DNA of 64,000 bases, from positions 186,001-250,000 of the forward strand of contig CALOAB010000018.1 of the NCBI GenBank assembly GCA_942491185.1, given 5' to 3'. Numbering within the stretch: position 1 is the stretch's first letter; the number at the start of each line of letters is the position of its first letter. The translations under genes and the position numbers were made by a program. This stretch comes from SLRI01 sp942491185 (GTDB taxonomy: Bacteria; Pseudomonadota; Alphaproteobacteria; Geminicoccales; Geminicoccaceae). Shown here piece after piece: positions 50,626 through 59,514 of this stretch. The notes under the pieces are model-generated. The model was not told the DNA's origin and ran no database searches. It saw only the letters and a list, made by a program, of their open reading frames with translations.

Positions 50626-51508
50626 TGGCGATCCCGGCCCAGGTGAAGCCGTCCGGCAGATCGCCGAACCAGAGATAGCCGACGCAAACGGCCATCAGCA
50701 TCTCGGCATAGCCGAGCGGTGACAGCACCGCGGCGGGCGCCATCTCGAACGCCATGATGAAGCTCTGATGTGCAATGGCGCCCAAGAGCCCGATCATGAC
50801 CAAGCCGAGCCAATCGAGCCCGGTCATCGGCACAAAGAGGAACGGCATCGGCAAGCTGGTCACGATGACCCCGATGATCGCCCCCCAGGCCAGCGTCACC
50901 AGAGGCGGCGTCTGGCCACGCAGCTTGCGGGTCAGCAGGATGTAGAGCGCGAAGACGAAGCCAATGCCGAGCCCGAAGACGGAGGCCGGCTGCAAGACAC
51001 CGAGACCTGGCCGGATGATCACCAAGGCGCCGAGGAAACCCACCGCAACAGCGACATAGCGCCGCCAGCCGACCCGCTCGCCAAGCACAAACGGCGAAAG
51101 GGCCGTGACGATCAGCGGATAGAGGAAGGCCAGGGCCACGGTATCGGCCAAAGGCAGGAAGGTGAGCGTCAAGAAGAAGAGGAAGGTGGCACCGACCTGG
51201 GCGAGGCCACGCAGCAGCTGCAGCCAGGGCTGTGGCACCGGCAGCAGCCGGTCGCGGTAGCGCAGCAGCAGGCCGGGCAGGATCCAGAGCAGGGTGAAGA
51301 CGTAGCGGCCCCAGGTCACCTGCATGACCGGGTAGCGCTGGGCCAGCTCCTTGGCCATCGCATCCATGAGCGGCAGCAGCGAGACGGCAACAAGCATCAG
51401 CAGCATGCCGCGTCTCACGGCCTTTTCCTGCAGCTCCAGGGCGACGGGCACAGGCGGGATCCTCTCGAGCCGAAGGCGGCGATTGCGACGCTGGCCCTTG
51501 GCTGCCAT
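50573..51508 (-). CDS. EamA/DMT superfamily transporter
   Basis: 311 residues, ten helices. First repeat LLMLVAVSLLPLMDAMAKEL-AQRYPVMQVTWGRYVFTLLW, LADTVALAFLYPLIVTALSP-FVLGERVGWRRY. Second repeat ASVFGLGIGFVFALYILLTR and PAAVLSPLGYAEMLMAVCVG-YLWFGDLPDGFTWAG. Resembles RhtA/RarD-like exporters found in alphaproteobacteria. ATG 51508 chosen because upstream codons are unlike protein. Overlaps the convergent DMT gene by 53 bp. Confidence 0.9.
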   Translation of the reverse strand: MAAKGQRRNRRLRLERIPPVPVALELQEKAVRRGMLLMLVAVSLLPLMDAMAKELAQRYPVMQVTWGRYVFTLLWILPGLLLRYRDRLLPVPQPWLQLLRGLAQVGATFLFFLTLTFLPLADTVALAFLYPLIVTALSPFVLGERVGWRRYVAVAVGFLGALVIIRPGLGVLQPASVFGLGIGFVFALYILLTRKLRGQTPPLVTLAWGAIIGVIVTSLPMPFLFVPMTGLDWLGLVMIGLLGAIAHQSFIMAFEMAPAAVLSPLGYAEMLMAVCVGYLWFGDLPDGFTWAGIAIIAGAGLYVGWRERRAG

Positions 51509-51539
51509 AAACAGGGCTGGTGGTTCCTTGAGCGTCCTA

Positions 51540-51727
51540 GTCGCGGACGCTTCGGGTGAAAAGGGAACCCGGTGCGCAGGCCCCTCGATTCGGGTCGGCA
51601 ATGCCGGGGCTGCCCCCGCAACTGTAAGCGGCGAGCCGTCGATCGTCATACGCCACTGGAAGCACCCTTTCGAGGTTATTCCGGGAAGGCCGATCGAGGC
51701 GTCGAGCCGTGAGCCAGGAGACCTGCC
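51540..51727 (+). promoter_or_regulatory. Cobalamin riboswitch
   Basis: Typical B12 aptamer elements in order: GGTGAAAAGGGAACCCGGTG (about 51555-51574), the core GCTGCCCCCGCAACTGTAAG (51609-51628), CCACTGG, GGGAAGGC, and the B12 box GAGCCAGGAGACCTGCC (51711-51727). It lies 57 bases before the ATG at 51784 and probably represses the two-gene cobW transcript when cobalamin is plentiful. Outer limits are approximate. Confidence 0.93.
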
Positions 51728-51783
51728 ACCACTCGTCAACCTCCAGTCCGGGGCGGGGTGCCGCCGGAGAAAGGTGACCTTGA

Positions 51784-52092
51784 ATGCTCGTCCAGACGAC
51801 GCCGGTCCTGAGCGTCGAATCTTGTGATCCCCAACATCTGATCCGCGATGCGCTCGGCGGCGGTGATGCTGGCGAGGCGTGGTCGGCGAGAGAGCTGTAT
51901 CTCGCCTGGCTCATGAACCTGCCGATCGAGGTCGACGCTGCGCATGCGGCCGCACTGCTGCTGGAGCGCGCTGCCGCCCTGCCCGGCCGGAGCGGACCGG
52001 TGCTCGATCTCCTGGCACTGCTGCGCACGACCACCGCTTATCCGCGCGAGCGGCTCGAGCCCAGGCCCGCCTGCCGCTCGCGCCTCCATTAG
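51784..52092 (+). CDS. Small protein of unknown function under B12 control
   Basis: 102 residues, first gene after the cobalamin riboswitch and 25 bp before cobW. It looks soluble and helical (EAWSARELYLAWLMNLPIEV, AAHAAALLLERAA, PVLDLLALLRTTTAYPRERL). No signal peptide, metal motif or recognised domain; two cysteines are far apart. The fixed position with cobW suggests a role in cobalt or cobalamin handling, but this is inference only. ATG 51784 with AAAGGTGA upstream. Confidence 0.65.
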   Translation: MLVQTTPVLSVESCDPQHLIRDALGGGDAGEAWSARELYLAWLMNLPIEVDAAHAAALLLERAAALPGRSGPVLDLLALLRTTTAYPRERLEPRPACRSRLH

Positions 52093-52117
52093 CCAGCCTC
52101 AACAAGAAAGTGCCTCG

Positions 52118-53185
52118 ATGACCATGCCCAAGAGCGGCCGCAAGATCCCGGCCACGATCGTCACCGGCTTTCTCGGTGCCGGCAAGACCAGCCTCATTCG
52201 CCACCTCCTGACCAATAGCCAGGGACGGCGGATAGCACTGGTCATCAACGAGTTCGGCGATCTCGGCATCGATCGCGAGATCATCAATGGCTGCGGTATC
52301 GAAGGCTGCCGCGAGGAGGATGTGGTCGAGCTCGCCAATGGCTGCATCTGCTGCACCGTGGCCGACGACTTCCTGCCGACCATGCGCGCCATCCTGGAGC
52401 GACCGGAGCCGGTCGATCACATCGTCATCGAGACGTCGGGCCTGGCGTTGCCGAAGCCCCTGGTCAAGGCTTTCACCTGGCCGGCGGTCCGCAATGCGGT
52501 GACCGTCGACGGGGTGGTCGCGGTGGTCGATGCCGAGGCCACGGCGGCTGGCCTGTTCGCGCATGATCCCGCAGCCGTCGACGCGGCGCGGGCCGCCGAC
52601 CCCAGCCTGGATCACGAAAGCCCGCTCGAGGAGCTGTTCGAGGAGCAGGTGGGCTGCGCCGACATGGTCGTCCTGAACAAATGCGATCGGGTCGACGCGG
52701 CCGGCAGGGCGCAGGCCATAGCGACGATCGCGGCCCATCTGCGACCAGGCGTCAGCGTCGTCGAGGCATCGCACGGCGCTCTCGATCCCATCGTCATGCT
52801 CGGCCTGGACGCGGCAGCCGAGGATGATCTCGAAAGCCGCCACTCGCACCACGATGACGGCAGCGACCACGACCACGACGATTTCGAGAGCTTCGTCGTG
52901 GCGATCCCGCCGGTCTCGGCCGCGGCTTTGATCGAGGAACGGATCAAGGAGATCGCGGCCCGCCACGGCGTGCTTCGGGTCAAGGGCTTCATCGCCATCG
53001 AGGGCAAGCCGCTGCGGCTCGCCGTGCAAGCGGTGGGAGCCCGCGTCGAGAGCTATTTCGACCGCCCCTGGGGCGACGCGGCGACCGGCGGCAACCTCGT
53101 CGTGATCGGCCTTCGGGGCCTGGACGCAGCGGCGATCAGCAGCACGCTCAGCGGCGCAAGACAGTCCGCCGAGCTCACGGCCTAG
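52118..53185 (+). CDS. cobW: CobW family GTP-dependent metallochaperone
   Basis: 355 residues. G1 IVTGFLGAGKTSLIRHLL; metal-binding motif NGCICCTV (CxCC); G3-like ETSGLALPKPLV; G4 VLNKCD. A His/Asp-rich loop (RHSHHDDGSDHDHDD) separates the GTPase from the C-terminal CobW domain (RHGVLRVKGFIAIEGKPLRL-AVQAVG). CobW delivers cobalt to the CobNST chelatase in aerobic cobalamin synthesis. cobN, normally its neighbour, is not in the window. ATG 52118; controlled by the riboswitch upstream. Confidence 0.93.
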   Translation: MTMPKSGRKIPATIVTGFLGAGKTSLIRHLLTNSQGRRIALVINEFGDLGIDREIINGCGIEGCREEDVVELANGCICCTVADDFLPTMRAILERPEPVDHIVIETSGLALPKPLVKAFTWPAVRNAVTVDGVVAVVDAEATAAGLFAHDPAAVDAARAADPSLDHESPLEELFEEQVGCADMVVLNKCDRVDAAGRAQAIATIAAHLRPGVSVVEASHGALDPIVMLGLDAAAEDDLESRHSHHDDGSDHDHDDFESFVVAIPPVSAAALIEERIKEIAARHGVLRVKGFIAIEGKPLRLAVQAVGARVESYFDRPWGDAATGGNLVVIGLRGLDAAAISSTLSGARQSAELTA

Positions 53186-53559
53186 TCGACGACGAGGCCG
53201 AAGCGCTCGATCACACTAGGCTGCACGATGCCGGCATGCATGAGCAGCAGAACGAGCCGGGCGTCGAGATCGTCACCGATGTCGACCGCCCGCTCGATTC
53301 GCGCGGCGACCGCATCGGCCAGCGCCGTGTCGTTGGCTGCCGCGAACGCCTCCTCGCCGACCATGCAATAGGCCAGCAGCTCGGCGGCCGCCGCGTGATC
53401 CGTCGGGCCGAGCTGCCGTTCTTCCGTCGCCATCAGGCGAACAGCGGCAAGCTGCACGGCGTCGGGCACGAGTGCTGGATGGAGATCGACGGCGCGGAGT
53501 GCATCGTCGAGATCACGAAGCTCTCGCGCCCGACCGAACCTGCCCAAGAAGCCGAACAT
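53182..53559 (-). CDS. Hypothetical alpha-helical protein
   Basis: 125 residues, mainly helical and acidic (LRDLDDALRAVDLHPALVPD, AAAELLAYCMVGEEAFAAAN, VAARIERAVDIGDDLDARLV-LLLMHAGIVQPSVIERF). No recognised domain, signal or membrane helix. It converges on cobW with a 4-bp overlap at the stops and lies 17 bp downstream of the flavoprotein gene, so it may share its transcript. Confidence 0.65.
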   Translation of the reverse strand: MFGFLGRFGRARELRDLDDALRAVDLHPALVPDAVQLAAVRLMATEERQLGPTDHAAAAELLAYCMVGEEAFAAANDTALADAVAARIERAVDIGDDLDARLVLLLMHAGIVQPSVIERFGLVVD

Positions 53560-53576
53560 CTTCCCCGCCCCGGTAG

Positions 53577-54695
53577 CTAGGCGCCGGCGGCTGTGCCGGC
53601 CAGCCAGCGCTGGAACGTGTCGAAGCCCAGCTCGCCCTCGATCACGCGCGCCAGCTGCTCACCGATCAGCGGCGCAAACTTGAAGCCGTGGCCCGAGAAA
53701 CCAGCGAGTGTCAGCACGCGCTCGATGCGCTCGGTGCTGAAGCATTCGTCCTCGGTCAACGTGTAGAAGCAGGTCCTTGCCTCGATGACACGATAATCGT
53801 CAGCATGCAGTATGTGCCTCCGGGCGGCCGCCAGCACGCGCTCGATCTCATCGCTGCCAGGCGTACGGTCAGCCTCGGGGTCGCCGCCCTTGCTGAAGCA
53901 ATGATCGCCGAATTTGATCGGATAGCCGCGCAGCGGCGGCACGGCGTAGAAGACGCTCTGCTGCTCGCCCTGCAGCACATCGGTCAGCATGGTGGTCGAT
54001 TGCCAATGCTCAGCCAGCGCATCGGGCGCGCTGACCCGGACCACGACCTGCCGCGAGGGTGTCAACCGGCTCGCAAGAGCCGGCAGGAGAGCGCTGGCCC
54101 AAGCACCGGCAGCGACGATGACGAGGTCACCTGCGAGCTGCTCGCCAGATGCGAGCCGCGCGGTGCCGGCAAGCGGATCAATCGCGGCGACACGGGCATT
54201 CGAGACGAGCGTCACGCCAGCTTCCGCGAGCCAGGCGATGAGGTTGCTCACGATGCTGTCGGCTAGGAGGGCGCCTGCGGTCGGCGAATAGAGCGCATGA
54301 TCGACCTGCGTGGCATCGACGAGCGGAAATCGGCGGCGCACGGCGGCCCGATCCAGACTAGCCCAGGCGACGCCCAGCGCATCGAGCGAGCATCGGCTGC
54401 CGGCGACCCACGGATCCTGCTCCGACCCGATCAGCAGCTGTCCGGTCGGGACATAGTGAATGCGGCCGAGATCGCACCAGAGCCGCTCCCAGGCGGGGAA
54501 GGCCTGGGCGACCATCCCGGCATAGCCGTGTCGATCGCCGTACATATAGCGTATCATCCGGTGATGATCGCTCGACGACGCCAATGGATTTGGCAGCGAG
54601 CCGCGCTCGACAACGGTGACAAGGTGTCCGGCCTGGACCAGCGATCGCGCAGCGGACAGTCCCATGACCCCGCCACCGACCACGATGATCTTCAC
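53577..54695 (-). CDS. Sarcosine-oxidase-like FAD-dependent oxidoreductase
   Basis: 372 residues of the DAO/MSOX family. FAD loop IIVVGGGVMGLSAARSLVQA-GHLVTVVER, SSSDHHRMIRYMYGDR (near the flavin), DLVIVAAGAWASALLP, and the covalent-flavin motif ARTCFYT (Cys309), as in monomeric sarcosine oxidase. C-terminal FAD contact TLAGFSGHGFKFAPLIGEQL. Expected reaction: oxidation of an N-methyl or secondary amino acid with release of hydrogen peroxide. Substrate not determinable. Confidence 0.9.
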   Translation of the reverse strand: MKIIVVGGGVMGLSAARSLVQAGHLVTVVERGSLPNPLASSSDHHRMIRYMYGDRHGYAGMVAQAFPAWERLWCDLGRIHYVPTGQLLIGSEQDPWVAGSRCSLDALGVAWASLDRAAVRRRFPLVDATQVDHALYSPTAGALLADSIVSNLIAWLAEAGVTLVSNARVAAIDPLAGTARLASGEQLAGDLVIVAAGAWASALLPALASRLTPSRQVVVRVSAPDALAEHWQSTTMLTDVLQGEQQSVFYAVPPLRGYPIKFGDHCFSKGGDPEADRTPGSDEIERVLAAARRHILHADDYRVIEARTCFYTLTEDECFSTERIERVLTLAGFSGHGFKFAPLIGEQLARVIEGELGFDTFQRWLAGTAAGA

Positions 54696-54843
54696 GTGAC
54701 GTTATCCAGGAGCAGGCGCGCTGTTCCCAGAGCCTCGGTTACCGATTGAGCGGAATGGAAGACGGCAAGTGCATTCGCTTTGACCGGGTCCAGGCCGGCC
54801 AGAGAGCACATGCGGTTTTGGTTGGCGGGACCGTGCCGCCGGA

Positions 54844-55197
54844 TCAGCGCCGCGGTGCTGCCAGTGCAAGCGCGTCCTGCCGCTCGCGCGAGCGCTCGGC
54901 AGCGATCTGCTCCTCGGCCAGCTCGGCCTGCCGCTGACGGTGCGCCTCGGCCCGCGCCTTGCGCCGCAGCGTCCGCCACTCGCCGCGCATCTCGCTCTCC
55001 GACAGCCAGAGCGAGAGCCCGCCCAGAATGGCGCCAAGGAAGATGCCGAGCAGGAAGATCGCGTAGACCGGCAACGAGACCACCGGCAATGGCAGCGGAA
55101 AGAAATTGGCGTCGACCATGCCACGATTGGCGACCGAAAAGACGACGATGACGATCAAGCCCACGATGGCAAGCAGTGACCGAAGTAGTTTCGCCAT
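54844..55197 (-). CDS. lapA: LapA family (DUF1049) membrane protein
   Basis: 117 residues. Two N-terminal membrane helices (LLRSLLAIVGLIVIVVFSVA and LPVYAIFLLGIFLGAILGGL) and a cytoplasmic coiled-coil tail (EWRTLRRKARAEAHRQRQAE). Fits LapA, which in E. coli sits with LapB in control of LPS synthesis. Downstream of ihfB on the same strand, the common alphaproteobacterial order. Confidence 0.87.
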   Translation of the reverse strand: MAKLLRSLLAIVGLIVIVVFSVANRGMVDANFFPLPLPVVSLPVYAIFLLGIFLGAILGGLSLWLSESEMRGEWRTLRRKARAEAHRQRQAELAEEQIAAERSRERQDALALAAPRR

Positions 55198-55262
55198 CGA
55201 GTGTCTCCTCAGTTGGCTCGCTTGGTGGAAGGAAGGTCGAAGGGTGAGTGACCGGGGGTCTT

Positions 55263-55544
55263 CTAGCCCTTGTTGAGCCGCTCACGCAGCTCCTTGCCGG
55301 TCTTGAAATAGGGAACGAGCTTGCTCGGCACCTGCACCTCGTCGCCGGTGCGTGGATTGCGGCCGGTGCGCTCGCCGCGGGGGCGGACCGAGAAGGCGCC
55401 GAAACCACGCAGCTCAACGCGATTGCCGTCGGCCAGAGCATCACCGATCTCGTCGAAAACGGTCGAGACGATCCGCTCGATGTCACGCAAGAACAAATGC
55501 GGGTTCGCCTCGGCGAGCCGCTTGATCAAATCCGACTTGGTCAT
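55263..55544 (-). CDS. ihfB: Integration host factor subunit beta
   Basis: A 93-residue HU/IHF family DNA-bending protein. MTKSDLIKRLAEANPHLFLR, DIERIVSTVFDEIGDALADG, then the arm signature GFGAFSVRPRGERTGRNPRT and VPYFKTGKELRERLN. ATG 55544. Lies after rpsA, separated by two hairpins, so it probably has its own promoter. Confidence 0.96.
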   Translation of the reverse strand: MTKSDLIKRLAEANPHLFLRDIERIVSTVFDEIGDALADGNRVELRGFGAFSVRPRGERTGRNPRTGDEVQVPSKLVPYFKTGKELRERLNKG

Positions 55545-55683
55545 GTCCGTTTCCACCCGGCCGCAGCCGATATCGACAACGCGAAGCTTGGCAAAGCCGA
55601 GCGGCAGCGTCAAGCGGACCGCTGCCAGAAGCGCACGATAGCATGGCACCTGATCCGCACGTTGCCGATCGACCGTCGAACAG

Positions 55684-55716
55684 AAAACGCCACCGAGCCA
55701 TGCCCGGTGGCGTTTT
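55684..55716 (-). terminator. Terminator after rpsA
   Basis: AAAACGCCACCG (55684-55695) and CGGTGGCGTTTT (55705-55716) form a perfect 12-bp stem with a 9-base loop. On the minus strand it ends in TTTT, so it works as a Rho-independent terminator; on the plus strand it would also work. Confidence 0.85.
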
Positions 55717-55725
55717 CAGCTCAAA

Positions 55726-55751
55726 CATCGAGCCCTGTTACAGGCTCGATG
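55726..55751. terminator. Second hairpin directly after rpsA
   Basis: CATCGAGCC (55726-55734) and GGCTCGATG (55743-55751) pair perfectly over 9 bp with an 8-base loop, 9 bases below the rpsA stop and 9 bases before the stronger terminator. It may protect the rpsA 3' end or take part in tandem termination. Confidence 0.55.
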
Positions 55752-55760
55752 CGACTTCTG

Positions 55761-57473
55761 CTAGTCGTCGGTTTTTTGCTCTTCCTGCTGCTTTTGGCGG
55801 AGCGCGGCGCCGAGGATGTCGCCGAGGCTGGCACCGCTGTCGGACGAGCCGTACTCGGCCATGGCCTGCTTCTCGTCGGCAATCTCCAGCGCCTTGACCG
55901 AGAGGGTCAAGCGGCGGCTCGCCGGATCGATGTTGATGATCCGGGCATCGAGCTTCTCGCCCTGGGCATAGCGCTCGGGCCGCTGCTGGTCACGATCGCG
56001 GCTGAGCTCCGCCTTGCGGATGAAGCCCACGGCACCGGTGGTCGTCTCGACCTCGATACCGCCCGTGGTGATCTCCTTGACCGTGCAGGTGACGCGATCG
56101 CCCTTCTTGATCCCAGACGTCGCCTCCTTGAACGGATCGGCGGCGAGCTGCTTGATGCCGAGGCTGATCCGCTCCTTCTCGATATCGACGTCGAGCACCT
56201 GGGCCTGGACCACGTCGCCCTTGTTGTAGCCCTTCACCGCCTCCTCGCCGGGCGTCTCCCAGTCGATGTCGGACAGATGGACCATACCGTCCACCTCGCC
56301 GTCGACGCCGACGAACAGGCCGAACTCGGTGATGTTGCGGATCTCGCCCTCGACGGTCGAGCCGATCGGGTGCGTCTCCAGGAAGGCATCCCACGGATTG
56401 GCCAGGGTCTGCTTCAGGCCCAGGCTGATCCGGCGCTTGTCCGGATCGACCTCGAGGATCATCACATCGACCTCTTGGCTGGTCGAGACGATCTTGCCGG
56501 GGTGGATGTTCTTCTTGGTCCAGCTCATCTCCGAGACGTGGACCAAGCCCTCGACACCGGCCTCCAGCTCGACGAACGCGCCGTAGTCGGTGATGTTGGT
56601 CACGGTGCCGGTGAACTTGGTGCCGACCGGATACTTCAGCTCCACGCCTTCCCACGGATCGGCCTCGAGCTGCTTCATGCCGAGGCTGATGCGCTGGGTC
56701 TCGCGGTTGAAGCGAATGACCTGCACCTTGAGCTGCTGGCCGACCTGGAGCACCTCGGTCGGGTGGTTGACCCGCTTCCAGGAGATGTCGGTGACGTGCA
56801 GCAGGCCGTCGAGGCCGCCGAGATCGACGAAGGCACCGTAGTCGGTGATGTTCTTGACCACGCCGTCGAGCACCTGGCCCTCGGCCAAGGTTGCGAGCAG
56901 CTCGTCGCGCTGCTCCTTGCGGCTCTCCTCGAGCACGGCGCGCCGCGACACGACGATATTGCCCCGCCGGCGATCCATCTTGAGGATCAAGAAGGGCTCG
57001 GGCTTGTTGACGAGCGGTGCGACGTCACGGACCGGCCGGATGTCGACCTGGCTGCCCGGCAGGAAGGCCACGGCACCGCCGAGATCGACGGCGAAGCCAC
57101 CCTTCACGCGACCGAAGATGGCGCCTTCGCACTTCTCTTGCTCATTGAAAGCGTTCTCGAGCCGGTTCCAGCTCTCCTCGCGGCGCGCTTTCTCGCGCGA
57201 CAGGACGGCTTCACCGTTCTTGTTCTCGAACCGCTCGACATAAACCTCGACCTGATCGCCGATCTTGACCTCGATCGGGTGGCCAGGCGTCGAAAATTCC
57301 TTGACGGGCACACGGCCTTCGGACTTCAGGCCGACATCGACGACCGCGTCCTCATTATCGAGGGCGATGATCGTGCCCTTGACCACCGAGCCTTCGAGCT
57401 TGTTGTTGCCGCCCAGGCTCTCGTCCAGCATCGACGCGAAGTCGTCTTGCGTCGGTGCCTCGGTGGTCGCCAT
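55761..57473 (-). CDS. rpsA: 30S ribosomal protein S1
   Basis: 570 residues with six S1 (OB-fold) repeats. Recognisable ones include GTIIALDNEDAVVDVGLKSE, VVKNITDYGAFVDLGGLDGL-LHVTDISW, GTVTNITDYGAFVELEAGVE-GLVHVSEMSW, GEIRNITEFGLFVGVDGEVD and the less conserved last two. It recruits mRNA to the ribosome. ATG 57473 is chosen (AGGA just upstream) over the ATG at 57485. A long open frame on the opposite strand is a shadow. Confidence 0.97.
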   Translation of the reverse strand: MATTEAPTQDDFASMLDESLGGNNKLEGSVVKGTIIALDNEDAVVDVGLKSEGRVPVKEFSTPGHPIEVKIGDQVEVYVERFENKNGEAVLSREKARREESWNRLENAFNEQEKCEGAIFGRVKGGFAVDLGGAVAFLPGSQVDIRPVRDVAPLVNKPEPFLILKMDRRRGNIVVSRRAVLEESRKEQRDELLATLAEGQVLDGVVKNITDYGAFVDLGGLDGLLHVTDISWKRVNHPTEVLQVGQQLKVQVIRFNRETQRISLGMKQLEADPWEGVELKYPVGTKFTGTVTNITDYGAFVELEAGVEGLVHVSEMSWTKKNIHPGKIVSTSQEVDVMILEVDPDKRRISLGLKQTLANPWDAFLETHPIGSTVEGEIRNITEFGLFVGVDGEVDGMVHLSDIDWETPGEEAVKGYNKGDVVQAQVLDVDIEKERISLGIKQLAADPFKEATSGIKKGDRVTCTVKEITTGGIEVETTTGAVGFIRKAELSRDRDQQRPERYAQGEKLDARIINIDPASRRLTLSVKALEIADEKQAMAEYGSSDSGASLGDILGAALRQKQQEEQKTDD

Positions 57474-57541
57474 AGCTTCCTGCATTCTGTCTCCAAAACC
57501 GCCCGGCAGAAATCCAGCGCCGGTCGGGGCAAGGGTTTCGA

Positions 57542-58195
57542 TCAGGGTGAAGTGGACGTTTTGGCACGCACCCGATCGAGCGCTCCCTGCAACGCCGCCA
57601 GCGACGCATCCAAGTTGAGCGCCGAGGTGTCGATGCAGATAGCGTCTCGAGCAACCAATAAAGGCGCGACCGCCCGTTCCTGATCACGGCGATCGCGCTC
57701 TTTCACGTCCTCTAGAACCCGCTCGTACATAGCGGGCTCGCCGCGCTGACGCAACTCCTCGAAACGCCGACGCGCGCGGACCTCGGCGCTCGCCGTCACG
57801 AAGAGCTTCAGCGTCGCGTCCGGACAGACGACCGAGCCGATGTCGCGACCCGCCAGAACTGCGCCGGGCGGCTCCGCAGCGAACCGGCGCTGCACCGCCA
57901 AGAGCGCGTTGCGCACCGCCGGATGAACCGCAACCGCCGAGGCCGCAGCACCGATGCGCTCTGCCTGCAGCACCGTGGGATCGAGCTCGGCGGCACGCAC
58001 GCCCGCTGCCTCGGTCGCCGCAGCCGTCGCATCCGCCGGCGACAGCTCCTTTTCCAGCATCCGGCGGGCAACAGCTCGATAAAGCAGCCCGGTGTCGAGA
58101 AAGCGCAGCCCGTTCGCCGCGGCCAATCGCTTGGCGAGCGTGGTTTTCCCCGACGCGACCGGCCCATCCACGGCGACGATCATGGCAGCGCTCAA
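57542..58195 (-). CDS. cmk: Cytidylate kinase
   Basis: 217 residues. P-loop IVAVDGPVASGKTTLAKRLA, FLDTGLLYRAVA (CMP site), VLAGRDIGSVVCPDATLKLF and TASAEVRARRRFEEL. Phosphorylates CMP and dCMP. The TTG at 58195 overlaps the aroA stop (TTGA) and has a strong GGAGG seven bases upstream; an ATG at 58183 is the alternative. aroA-cmk-rpsA is a standard bacterial cluster. Confidence 0.95.
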   Translation of the reverse strand: MSAAMIVAVDGPVASGKTTLAKRLAAANGLRFLDTGLLYRAVARRMLEKELSPADATAAATEAAGVRAAELDPTVLQAERIGAAASAVAVHPAVRNALLAVQRRFAAEPPGAVLAGRDIGSVVCPDATLKLFVTASAEVRARRRFEELRQRGEPAMYERVLEDVKERDRRDQERAVAPLLVARDAICIDTSALNLDASLAALQGALDRVRAKTSTSP

Positions 58196-59514
58196 GGCGC
58201 CACCTCCGCAATGCTCGCTCCGAGCTGGTTCATCAGCTCGGGAAAGCCCGGGAAGCTCGTGAGAATCGTCTCGGCACCGGCCACCGACGCCGCCGCCGAG
58301 CCGAGCCCGCCCAGGACGAGAAAGCTCATCGCCATCCGGTGATCGTGCTGGGCGTCGATGGTCGCGGCCCTTGTGGCGCGCACAGGCCCGGTGACCAGAA
58401 GATCGTCGCCCTCGATCGCCACCTCGACACCGAAGGCCTCGAGGCCCTTGGCCGTGCCGACCAGCCGATCGCTCTCCTTCACACGGAGCTCGCCCAAGCC
58501 GCGCATCCGGGTCGTGCCGCTCGCGAATGCGGCTGCCACCGCGAGGATCGGGTACTCGTCGATCATCGAGGGTGCCCGCTCGGGCGGCACGTCCACAGCG
58601 CGCAGCGCGCTCGCCCGAACGACCAGATCGGCGACAGGCTCGCCCGCGGCCAGCCGCTCGTCCGCAAGCGTGATATCCGCCCCCATCTCGCGCAGTGTCG
58701 TCAGCAGGCCGACGCGCAGCGGGTTGATCGAAACACTGCGGATGGTGACAGCACTATCGGCGGCGATCACGGCGGCAACCAAGGGAAACGCCGCCGATGA
58801 CGGGTCGGCCGGGACGGTGAAAGTCTGTGGCCGCAGCTCGGGCTCGCCTTCCAGCTCGACCGCCCAGCCGTCCTCGGCGGCACCGCTGGCAATCTTGGCG
58901 CCCATGGAGGCGAGCATCCGCTCGGTGTGGTCACGCGATGCCAAAGGCTCGATCACCGTCGTGCGGCCCGGCGCATGCAAGCCGGCAAACAGGACAGCGG
59001 ACTTGATCTGGGCGGACGCTACCGGCGAGCGCCAGGTGATCGGCAGCAGATCCACGCGGCCGGTCAGCGCCAGCGGCAAGCGGCCGCCCGAGCGGCTCAG
59101 CACCGTGGCACCCATCGCCTCCAGCGGCTCGGCGATCCGTCGCATCGGTCGCCGGCGGAGCGAGGCGTCGCCGCTGAGGAAGCTGGTGAAGCCGTGGCCC
59201 GCCAGAATACCCATCAAGAGGCGAACACCGGTGCCGGCATTGCCGAGATCGAGAACGGCATCGGGCTCGGCGAGGCCGGCGACGCCGCAGCCTATCGCCC
59301 GCCACTCTCCGGGCCCCAGCCTTTCGGTGCGCACGCCGAGCGCGTTCAGCGCCGTGGCGGTCGCCAGCACGTCGGCGCCTTCCAAGAGGCCCGAGATTCG
59401 ACTCTCGCCGACCGCGAGACCGGCAAGCATCAACGAGCGATGCGAAATCGACTTGTCACCGGGGACGCGAATGTCACCCCGCAGCGCGCCGTGCGGCGTC
59501 GCTTTCAACAGCAT
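58192..59514 (-). CDS. aroA: 5-enolpyruvylshikimate-3-phosphate synthase
   Basis: 440 residues; condenses shikimate-3-phosphate with PEP in aromatic amino-acid synthesis. LRGDIRVPGDKSISHRSLML, LDLGNAGTGVRLLMGILAGH (here NAGTGVR as in class II enzymes), DGWAVELEGEPELRPQTFTV-PADPSSAAFPLVAA, MIDEYPILAVAAAFASGTT and LGELRVKESDRL. The alanine-containing NAGTG loop places it in the class II (glyphosate-tolerant type) group. ATG 59514. Confidence 0.96.
   Translation of the reverse strand: MLLKATPHGALRGDIRVPGDKSISHRSLMLAGLAVGESRISGLLEGADVLATATALNALGVRTERLGPGEWRAIGCGVAGLAEPDAVLDLGNAGTGVRLLMGILAGHGFTSFLSGDASLRRRPMRRIAEPLEAMGATVLSRSGGRLPLALTGRVDLLPITWRSPVASAQIKSAVLFAGLHAPGRTTVIEPLASRDHTERMLASMGAKIASGAAEDGWAVELEGEPELRPQTFTVPADPSSAAFPLVAAVIAADSAVTIRSVSINPLRVGLLTTLREMGADITLADERLAAGEPVADLVVRASALRAVDVPPERAPSMIDEYPILAVAAAFASGTTRMRGLGELRVKESDRLVGTAKGLEAFGVEVAIEGDDLLVTGPVRATRAATIDAQHDHRMAMSFLVLGGLGSAAASVAGAETILTSFPGFPELMNQLGASIAEVAP

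Noticed and set aside
55248..57683. Very long plus-strand open frame (811 codons) opposite rpsA
   Set aside because: Codon-bias shadow of S1 in GC-rich DNA; composition is repetitive and there is no recognisable domain.
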